NCBI GenBank assembly: GCA_951394405.1
Contig: OX596346.1
Location: forward strand, 1,178,001-1,242,000
Source: Coprinellus micaceus
Lineage: Eukaryota; Basidiomycota; Agaricomycetes; Agaricales; Psathyrellaceae
Length of the DNA stretch: 64,000 bases
Direction: 5' to 3'
Numbering within the stretch: position 1 is the stretch's first letter; each line of letters starts with the position of its first letter. The notes beneath the pieces are model-generated. The model worked only from the letters and a program-made list of their open reading frames with translations. It had not been told where the DNA came from and did no database searches. Shown piece after piece: positions 11,670-20,480 of the stretch. The translations under genes were made by a program, and so were the position numbers.

Positions 11670-12727
11670 CTAGAACTGGAGACCAGAGTAGACAGGACCG
11701 CCGGGAGGGACATAGGCCTGTTCGCATTGGTCAGTACCTGCTACGCCTCGTAAAGCACTCATACTCACCCTGTTAGCAGCGTCACCTCGGTAGGGGTTGA
11801 AGAGGATACCGGGATCGTTTGCACTGTAAGCCCCAGGGAAGTTGAGGTTGCCCTGAGGGACGAGGCTACCGCCACCTGTAATAGTGACTTGGATGCAGAC
11901 TGGGAAAGAAGTCACCTCTCAGCATGTACTAGAGCGATTAGCCTCGCCTACCTGGGTAGAATTGAGCACCTCCAGCGTTAGTGGCTCCGTGCAAAGCGAG
12001 TTGCTCGTGGCGGATCAACTAAGGGTGCGTCATTGCCTGATTTCTGCTGCATACTGGAGAGTAACTCACGTAGTCACCAGATGCCAGGTTCCTGGGGATC
12101 TTGATGTCGTGGGTGAACCCACCTTTGGCAAGCTTGTCCGAGGCCCACTCGCCGTCGTATGCCTTTTGCCCAATCTATATTGCCCCTCAGCTATTGCCCT
12201 GGCCCCGCACACACGTTGCTTACCTTGATCCAGGGCGAACCGCTATCTGCCTTCCAGCTAGAGCATCCTGAAGCGGGGCACTTGGCGATGTAATCGATGA
12301 TGGGGCCATAGTGACCAACGGGCCAGGTGTTCCAGACGGCAGTCACTGTGCCACCTGCGGCTACAGCTGCGGTGATTGGGCCCTATGCGAGTGTGAGGTG
12401 CATTCAACGACAGGGAGGTGCACTTCGTACCGACGGCAGTTTGGAGTTCCCGATCGAGCAGGTAATCTCTCCAGAGCCCGGGCTGCTGACGAAGCCGCTA
12501 TCAGCCTTGGTGGCACGTACGATGCGCAGAGGCTGAGGGTTCGCATAACCATCTACCCTAACTTTAATACCTCGTCCAGGATGCGACGAATTAAATGCCT
12601 GACCTTTGGTGACGTCCCAACCTGGGAGGGTCGTCCCATTGATCCGGATGAAGGGGACGTAGCCATGGGCAGCTACCTCTCCTACGAAGGCCGCGGCGGC
12701 AAGCAGAGCTGATGCACAGAACAACAT
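11670..12727 (-). CDS. Lytic polysaccharide monooxygenase AA9 (copy 1)
   Basis: This is a secreted copper enzyme that oxidatively cleaves cellulose or related glucans. The signal peptide MLFCASALLAAAAFVGEVAA is followed directly by HGYVPFIRING, so processing exposes the N-terminal His of the copper brace. The second copper His is in VGHYGP, in the family's HxGPxxxY position. The axial region follows as LIRHEQLALHG and then AQFYP, whose Gln and Tyr complete the active site. The family's FPGAY and DPGIL blocks are present near the C-terminus. It ends at VYSGLQF with no CBM1, so binding to substrate relies on the flat face. Several short introns interrupt it, all joins in phase. It lies head-to-tail with a second AA9 and among AA12 dehydrogenases that could supply electrons. 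Confidence 0.92.
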
Positions 12728-12776
12728 GTCTCAAGAACGGGCCTCGAAATGCCCTTCGTGTTGAATAGGTGAGATG

Positions 12777-12783
12777 ATTTATA
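12777..12783 (-). promoter_or_regulatory. Putative TATA box of AA9 copy 1
   Basis: TATAAAT on the minus strand, about 50 bases upstream of the ATG at 12727. Confidence 0.45.
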
Positions 12784-13089
12784 GTCGCTGTAAGATTTTC
12801 GGATAGGAATGACGAATTTAGCTTGGTCAGTGTGCTTCTGGTGTGGGGAAGACTGGGGGAGAGCTTCCATTTGGCTTGGGTTCTTCCGGTCTGTGTGGGG
12901 AGGATATTTCGCGGAACGGTGTTTATTGGTATGCTCGATGCTTACAGCGATGTCTCGCACTGAAAAGCTTCCAATGAAGGCCAAGGTCGGAGAACATTGG
13001 CGAGTGAACAAGAGAGTGTTGCGGCACAACTGGGTACGTTGGATGATATACTTAAAAGTGTTACATTTAAACTAAAATTGGCTGCTCGC
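12784..13089. other. Promoter region between the two AA9 genes
   Basis: About 300 bases between the 3' end of AA9 copy 2 and the TATA box of copy 1. It should hold the copy 1 promoter. No other element was recognised. Confidence 0.4.
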
Positions 13090-14222
13090 TTAGTACTGCA
13101 AGCCAGAGGCAACAGGGCCGCCAGGTGGGATGTAAGCCTATGGTTGGGCGGTCAGTCAAATGCGCTCTCCGTATTCGCAGTGCTTTAGAGAAAGTACTCA
13201 CCCTGTTAGCAGTGTCACCCTGGTAGGGGTTGAACAAGATACCGGGGTCAGTGGCCTTGTACGCTCCTGGGAAGTTGAGGTTGCCAGCGGGAATGTAGCT
13301 ACCGCCACCAGTGACCGTGATCTGGATACAAACTGCAGATTAAAAGTTCTCAGTTCGTTCTTCTGTAGTCCCTCTTTGGCCTGACTAGCTCACCAGGGTA
13401 GAACTGGGCACCGGCAAGTTGGCTAGCGCCGTGCAAAGCCAGGTTCTCGTGACGAATAAGCTACCAGTCCCGCCGTCAGCTTGCGTCGAGCGTCGGGGTG
13501 ACAACGGACTGAGGGCACTCACGTAGCTGCCAGCGGCGAGGTTCTTGGGAATCCTAATGTCGTGGGTGAAGCCATTCTTTGCAAGCTTGTCACTGGGCCA
13601 TTCGCCATCGTACGTCTCTTGCGAGATCTATGCCGTGTTACAACTAAAGTCAGGGGGCGTCGCCATCACGAGCCGTGGTAGCTACGGACCTTGACCCAGG
13701 GAGACCCAGTGTCAGCCTTCCAGCTGGAGCATCCTGACGCAGGGCACTTGGCGATATAGTTGAGGATGGGGCCGTAGTGGCCGATGGGCCAGGTGTTCCA
13801 GACCGCGGTGACGGTACCTCCCGCTGCGACGCTCGCGGTGATCTCCGCCTGTGCCGAAGGTGAGTTATTCATACATCGTTCTGGGAGGCATTGCCATGAA
13901 CTCACCGAAGGCAGCTTGGAGTTCCCGATAGAGCAGGTAATGTCGCTCGAGGTTACGTCACTGATGAAACCACTATCAGGCCTGGTTGGACGAACGATGC
14001 GGACGGGCTGGGGAGTGGTATAGCCATCTGGTCAAAGAACAGTAAGATGGAACCCTCGGAGCAGAGCATCTCGACATTGCTTAGAAATAAGCGCTCACCT
14101 GTGTTCACGTCCCAACCTTTGATAAGGGTCCCATTGATCCGAACGAAGGGGACATATCCGTGGGCAGCAGCCTCTCCGATGAAGGCCGCAGCAGCAAGCA
14201 GAGTAGAAGCTGAGAACAACAT
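13090..14222 (-). CDS. Lytic polysaccharide monooxygenase AA9 (copy 2)
   Basis: Tandem paralog of the adjacent AA9. The signal peptide (MLFSASTLLAAAAFIGEAAA) differs from copy 1 at a few positions and is again followed by HGYVPFVRING, giving the copper-binding N-terminal His. The second His lies in IGHYGP, and the LIRHENLALHG and AQFYP blocks carry the remaining active-site residues. The C-terminal blocks FPGAY and DPGIL are present. The protein ends at VASGLQY without a CBM1. Exon boundaries fall at the same places as in copy 1, including the last intron after an AAC AGG codon pair, which supports a recent tandem duplication. I saw no frameshift or premature stop. Confidence 0.92.
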
Positions 14223-14302
14223 GGATCACGATCCTCGGTAGTAACGGAGCTGGAAGAACAGTAGAGCCTGAAGTGCGGCTTTCGCATGACCGCAGTCGAG
14301 AA

Positions 14303-14310
14303 CTTTTATA
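14303..14310 (-). promoter_or_regulatory. Putative TATA box of AA9 copy 2
   Basis: TATAAAAG on the minus strand, about 81 bases upstream of the ATG at 14222. The longer leader than for copy 1 is notable but unverified. Confidence 0.45.
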
Positions 14311-16369
14311 ATCCAGAAGCTTCAGCATCCGGAACTCTTAGGGTCTCTGGACTTTCTGGTATGGTTCTAGAGATCACTTGTTGCTCAGTGCTGCTTTGCT
14401 ACCGCATTCCGAGCATCTACCGCGAGGGAGGGGGAGGGTAATCTGCGGAACGGGGATATACATCGGATGGTGACGCGTTTATTCCCCCCATATGACGCAC
14501 GTCCCCCCTGCACAAGATTGCCTGCAGTGGGCGTTTGTGAGAAGGCGACTCCCAACGCCAGGTGGTTGCACTCTCAAGGCCGCTGAGGGTGCGATGGGTT
14601 CATACAGGCGCCCACTGGCACGAGGCCACAAGCTCAAGATATTCAGGAGCGCTTATCGGAAGTTCAAACCGCTGGAGAGATGGTTGCCACTAAAACGTAG
14701 TTCTGAAACCTAGTGGGAATCTGACGCAATTTCCTCCGCTGGGCATCTGGGGTCTCAGAAGAAGAGTCTTATTTTTCCGAGCTTTCGTTCGGGTGCTCAG
14801 GCGGCTGCGGTTCGATTCGTACCTTGTCCCTGAGCATTTTAGTTTCGAAGGAAGCGAGTCTGCATGTTATAGAACGCTTAGAGCTCAATATAATTAGTAC
14901 CTAAGCATGGTGAGCCCTCGGCTGTGGTTCCGGGGGTCATTGGCAGGTCCTAGGTTCTTCATATGACGGAGCATTTTCGGATGAGATTTGACTTGAACAG
15001 TATCCAGGTGCTTCACATTCTCATGCTCTACGCGGGTGGATTTTGAGGACATGAAGCCTTCAAGGACTGTTACGACAAAGCTTTCTCCTTGCAGAGGTGC
15101 AGGGGAGCTGACAGGCGCTTATGTGCTTAATTGATCGGACCGTCTAGCCGCGCAAAACGGTCCGGTTGCCAGCAGGCGCTTCGTTTTCCTCAGCCTGCTT
15201 TTCTTCTCGTTCTTCCACTGCCCTCTCGGTTCCGCGGGGGACTCCTCGAAATATGACCCCTTCCATCGTCTGCGACACAAAAGGGTCTTCTACTCTGCAT
15301 GATACGACGCGTCTCGCGCGGATCTAGCCTCCAACAACGCCAGAATAGGGGCCATTGGCCATGCAAGCTGACGAATTGTCGCTTGCTCATTTATTTAGAG
15401 AGGCTTCAACAAAGTTCTTATCGCATCTATTGGCCTGTAGGCGAACGATACCTGTCTGCATTATGCGTCCAACTCACGCCCCAGACCCCGAACACAAACG
15501 ACAGAATGGGGACTATCCTGGAATTTGCCTTTGTAACGATGTGGGAGGGAAACCATGACAAGAAAGAGCCATTTGTGGCCTGAGTGGGAGACCGACGTTG
15601 CATACACCTCTGTAAGGTATAGTCAAACTCGGGAGCAGACTAGGTGGAAGGGAAAATGTGGTGAGTCAAGTTTACAACACGACAGAATATAATGCCTCAA
15701 CTGACCATCGATTTCGCTACCGAAGACAAGAGAGGAAAATCTAGGCTTAAAAGGTGTTCTATGAGTTCCCGACCAACGGACATACGAATCACGCGTGTGC
15801 TCTGAGCACTTCTTCGAGGACGAAATGTGAAATGGGCCCTCCACTCAATTGCCCTCGTGCCCGTGAAAGCGCCACAATCGGGAAGAACCACGACGTTTGA
15901 CGTCGCCGTACGAGGATCGGGAGCTCCAGAGACTTGAGGCCTAGAATGAATCGAAGCAATGAGTTGGGAAACGCCAGCTACGCTTAACCCGTAACTAACC
16001 TCCGTGCCTCAGCAGCCTTCAGATTCGTGGATAGTCGCGTTGCTTCGCCGACCCTACCTCCTGACTTTGACAATGGAGAAGCTTTTACGAATATGTCTTT
16101 GCCAATTTCAAGCGTACGCTCAAGGAAAGTACCATGCGCTGACTCCAGAGGTGGGACGGGAGGCAAGTGTTATGTCCCCTCTTGGATCTTCTGTTCTCCC
16201 GCCTGCGGATCTGCTCACACCTGACTTCGCGAAGTACTCTTGTCGTGGCTCAAGATGACCCCGTGAATTCATTAACTTCGCTGGGCAAGCGTTTGCCAAA
16301 GCCAGTTGGAACTCTATATCGCCGAAGATATTCACGATGATGCACCGTCTTCCCTCTACCGGGGCATTT
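14311..16369. other. Long intergenic region upstream of AA12 paralog 2
   Basis: About 2 kb with no supportable gene. From about 14940 to the start of paralog 2 the sequence aligns, with gaps, to the region upstream of paralog 3 at about 19110-20480. Shared blocks include GGAGCATTTTCGGAT, CGGTCCGG and ATATTCACGATGATGCACCG. It therefore represents a duplicated promoter region. Confidence 0.5.
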
Positions 16370-16375
16370 TATAAA
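16370..16375 (+). promoter_or_regulatory. Putative TATA box of AA12 paralog 2
   Basis: TATAAA about 41 bases before the ATG at 16416. The aligned place upstream of paralog 3 has TTAAAA instead. Confidence 0.5.
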
Positions 16376-16415
16376 CCGTCCCTTCTGCATTCTCGCACTT
16401 CAAGTACCTGTTACC

Positions 16416-18484
16416 ATGGCCCTTCGCTTCGGTTGGATTCTGGTGCCAATACTCCTAGGTACGTCGCCATAGGAGTAGCCACTGAGGCTAGCTGACATCC
16501 GCACACCAGCGGTTTCTGGTGTCTTGGGACAGACCCAGTCGTGTCCGGGAGCCCCTCAGCCGAGCTATGCTCTCAATGTCGCGTCTGGCTGGCGCGCAAT
16601 GCCTGTACTCGGTCGCCTCAGCACGCCTCGAGGAATCGCTATGGATACTGCTGGGCACTTGATTGTGTCTGAACGAGGGAAGGGTATTACCGGCCACGAG
16701 CTGAACGCTGACGGTTGTGTCACGAGCAGCAAGACGATCATAGCAGACAACGGCCCTAATCATGGCATCGAATTCAACCCTGCTGGAACACAACTCTATG
16801 CGAGGTGGGTCCGAGGAACTTACATTGGTGACTATTCCTCACTACCGCCTCGACCAGCTCTGGTGATATCGCCTGGGTATGGGATTACAACCCCACGGCC
16901 ATGACAGCTACGAACAAGAGGACCCTTATCACTGGGTATGGACGCTCAGTACCCTGTTCTACACTTCCTTCTGACGCATTCTCACTAGGATGTATAACTA
17001 CTATCACTTCACGAGGACCCTGCTCATCTCGAAGAAGAATCCCAACTTGTTGGTCGTCACCGTCGGTTCGAATGACAACATCGACCAGGCCTCGTTCCAA
17101 AAGGCGACGGGTCGCGCCGCGATCAAGGTATTCGACCTCAGGACGCTTCCCAGCGGAGGCACACCGTTCAACAATAGCCAGTATGGCAAATACATGGGGT
17201 ATGTATAACTGCCATCTATACTGTCTCTCAGTAATTCATCCTGAGTTTAGCTACGGTCTCCGAAACGACGTCGGGCTTGCGCAAGACAGGGCCGGTATCG
17301 TTCACAGTATTGGTACAGTGTCCTTTTGTACGCTATTGGCTAACCAATGCTGAATGGCGTCTAGAGAACTCTCTCGACAACGCCTACCGAACGACCAACG
17401 GACAAAACAGGGATATCCACATCAACAACCCTGCCGAGAAGGTTTACAATCGTACGTTTTTCCTCGCGCTTTTAGGAATTCAAGGCACCTGAAATTTCCA
17501 TCAGTGGGCGACCCTGAGAATCCTCAGGAATACTTCGGCGGCTACCCCTACTGCTTCACTGTCTGGGAGGCCAACGACTTCACCGACAAGAGCTTCAGCG
17601 TCGGCGACTGGTTTGTCCAGAATCCCAGTGGACAGTATACAGACGATTGGTGCAACCAGAATGCTCGCAAGCCTATCGTCCTCCTCCCTCCTCACACGGC
17701 GCCTCTCGATATGAAGTTCGGTCCTGGTACCGATACCAATATGTATGCCGCTCTGCACGGAAGCTGGAATCGACAGCCTCCCTCTGTACGTATCCTCCAA
17801 GTAATGAGCCTTCAGTTAAATCTGACTCGTCCTCCAGGGATACAAGGTCGTTTACACCCCCGGTTCATTCTCGGCAAGCGGCGAATGGTCGCCAACTGGT
17901 ACTATGCCCGGCACCAAGACCACTTGGAAAGAACTTCTGGGAAACAGGAACGAGGGCAGCTGCGGCTCAGGTACTGTTTTTCCGGCCGTCTTAACCTCCG
18001 AGTTCTACACTGACACTCGCCAACTGTTAAGGGTGCTTCCGTCCCGTAGGCCTGGTCTTCAACCCGACGGGAGAGAACCTTTACGTGTCCAGCGACACCA
18101 CAGGGGAGGTGTTCATGTTGAAGCGTATTGCTGGGCCAGTCGCCGACCCTGGCGGTTCGACCACGGTAGGCCCCACCACCGCCCCCACTCCCACAACCCC
18201 CACAACGACTGTCACCGTCCCGACGCCGACGACCAGTAACCCTGCTGGCCCTGCCCAGACTATGTATGGCCAATGGTAAGACATTCGTGCTATCCCTCAC
18301 AGATCGCCGTCCTCATTGTCCATTTCAGTGGCGGTGAGGGATACTCTGGACCCACCCTGTGCCCTGCCGGAGCAGTCTGCAAGGCGGTAAGCGATCTATC
18401 CCTGCATAACGCGCGGACTATAATGCTGACCATCGCCCTTCCTTGCAGCAAAACCAATGGTATTCTCAGTGTGTTCCCGCTTGA
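16416..18484 (+). CDS. PQQ-dependent pyranose dehydrogenase, AA12-CBM1, lacking AA8 (paralog 2)
   Basis: Exon 1 encodes the signal peptide (MALRFGWILVPILL), and an intron in the same place as in paralog 3 leads to AVSGVLGQTQ. The next residues are SCPGAPQPSYALNV, the start of the AA12 domain: the whole AA8 cytochrome domain and linker of paralog 3 are absent. The AA12 blocks are all present (NHGIEFNPAG, GSNDNIDQASF, YGLRNDVGLAQDRAG, LHGSWNRQPPS, CFRPVGLVFNP). A Pro/Thr linker leads to a complete CBM1 (YGQCGGEGYSGPTLC to NQWYSQCVPA), split by two introns. Ten introns join in phase, two fewer than paralog 3 because those lie in the lost domain. The enzyme should still oxidise sugars with PQQ but cannot pass electrons by its own heme; a quinone, another cytochrome or direct transfer would be needed. 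That is inference. Confidence 0.88.
17478..17625 (+). repeat. 148-base identical tract shared with 22258-22405
   Basis: By eye this tract is base-for-base the same as 22258-22405. It spans the last 36 or so bases of an intron and the first part of the following exon. The other introns of the two genes have diverged, so the identity is local. Confidence 0.8.
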
Positions 18485-20480
18485 ACTACAATATGCTCAG
18501 CCTCTGTCTCGCCATAAATCATGTATTGTATTCAGAATGCACCCTTTTCGACTTCGTAGACTGTGTACATCGTCTTCGCATCTCAACTTGCCCTCATGCA
18601 ATCTCGTTTTCCTGGTCGTTAATCGGCGAGAGACTGCGTCTGGGGACTTAAGAATCTGCGTCGCTCGCTAGGCGACCTCTAGGGAGATCGATGGCAAGCG
18701 ACGTGAGTGGGCATGACGTGAACAGTCGGACTTGGGTGTTTGGGGTCTTCATGGAGGGCTGTCAAAACCGGAAGAGAGGGGCAATTGAAGCAGCTGCAGT
18801 CTTGAAGATATAGGATGTGCCTCGGTGCTACAAGCGCCGTGGAGAGAGGGCTGGAACCAAACTAGCCAATAAAGGGCCCCAGGGAGACTTGCCGTAATAT
18901 GGTCACTCAGCCTGTCAAAAGAAGCCTTGGGGAACCATGTTGAAAGCGCGTTTATCCGACCCTTCGGACGCATAGGTTACCGCAGCTCGACTTGTAATAT
19001 TAGCTCCTCCCTGAGCCATTGGTTTTCGACGAAACTAGACCCTATAAATACCCGGTACTGGCGCGCGGGTCCACCTGGCTATAGCGCAACCATCTCCTTG
19101 ATTATTGTCCATAGGCAGCCCCTGGGTTCTGAATACATCGGAGCATTTTCGGATCGGGCTCGACTTGGAACGGTATCAAGGCAGTTCCGTGGGTCAGGCA
19201 AGCCTCTTTCTACCTGCAAGTTATATACGAGCTACGCCAAGGAAGAGTAGGTCCTCAAAAGGAGTAGTCCTCTGTCCTTCTCCTCGTAGAGACTCGATTC
19301 GGGAAACGCGGGCGCCTATTTCGATCGTCGGCGGACCGCTCCAGCCGCTCAAGTCAACGTCACGGTCCGGCTGCTCAAGAGCTGATCGGACACGCCGCCG
19401 TTCTCTTCGCCCTTCCGTTCCCTTTGCTTCTGCCACCATCCCATAAATAGGGCCCTTTTGACCTTCCATGGCTCATTTTCTTAATCATAGAAGGATATAA
19501 TGAAGCTTATCGACAAGACCGCCCTTGCTTCACTGGCTAACAGCAAATTTACTGTGCCACCTGCAGGATCGCGTTTATCATGCAACACCAGGCACGCCTC
19601 GCCGACCGCCCTACCTGCTTGGCCTTTCCAACCATCCTTAGAGGAGAGGTCAGCTCACCACGGAAGTGAATTAGCTAGGATCAACCGTCGAAGCAGAAAA
19701 CGGTGAGTTGGTCTCGCGAAACTGAAAATTCCAAGGCCTCTACTGACAGTCTTTCGGGCCCTTTACCCACTGCGTTCGCTACCGAAGGTAACAAGAGAGG
19801 GAAAACCAACCTGTAAAAGGTTGTATTCGTAAGGGACCCGACAAACGGATTCACGAATCTCACGTGGGCTTCGAACACTCCCTCGAGGAGGAAGGCCTTC
19901 GATTCAATTCTCCTCGTGCGCATAGAAGCATCATCGCCGAAGTCACTTGGGAAAATCATGACATTCCTCCGTGCCACGATTGGTCCAAGGTTCCGGAGTT
20001 TAGGACTTTTAGGGTTGGAAGCAAGGAAGGGGTTGTTAAACGTAAGTCTAACTTATCTCCGTTGCCCAATGTCTGCAGTTTCCTGGATAGTTGTGATTTC
20101 CTCTGCCAGTGCTTTTCGGACTTCCAGACTGAATAAGCCTGAACGAACACCCGCTCAACTGACCTGAAAGGCGTGCTCGGGGGACAACACTGTCTGCCGG
20201 GCTCAGATCTCGAGGCAGAGGAGCAGATAAGCGCTAGATCCCCCCTAGGTTTTTCTGTTCTCCCACTCGTGGATCTGCTCACGCCTGGCTTCGCGAAGCG
20301 CTCTTCTCGCGGCTCAAAACGCCCTCACCATTCATTGGCCCCGCTGGGCATGCAATCGTCAACGCCAGTTAGAATGCTAAATTGCCGAGGATATTCACGA
20401 TGATGCACCGTGCTCATTATACCTGAGCAACTTAAAAGCCATACCGAGGCTGGAATCTCCCACCCCAAGTGCCTATCACT
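18485..20480. other. Intergenic region with duplicated promoter of AA12 paralog 3
   Basis: About 2 kb. The part from about 19110 aligns with the upstream region of paralog 2. The first 600 bases, after the paralog 2 stop, hold no coding signal. A degenerate TATA-like CTTAAAAG lies about 45 bases before the paralog 3 ATG. Confidence 0.5.

Larger units (their letters stand above)
14940..18484 (+). repeat. Direct segmental duplication, unit A (AA12 paralog 2 with upstream DNA)
   Basis: This unit contains AA12 paralog 2 plus about 1.4 kb of upstream DNA. Gene body and upstream region both align with unit B at about 19110-23294. The coding part is the more alike; the upstream part is diverged but keeps short identical blocks in the same order. 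Edges are approximate because similarity fades gradually. Confidence 0.7.

Noticed and set aside
18085..18279. Separate small Thr/Pro-rich gene
   Set aside because: It is the linker exon between the AA12 and CBM1 domains of paralog 2, not an independent gene.
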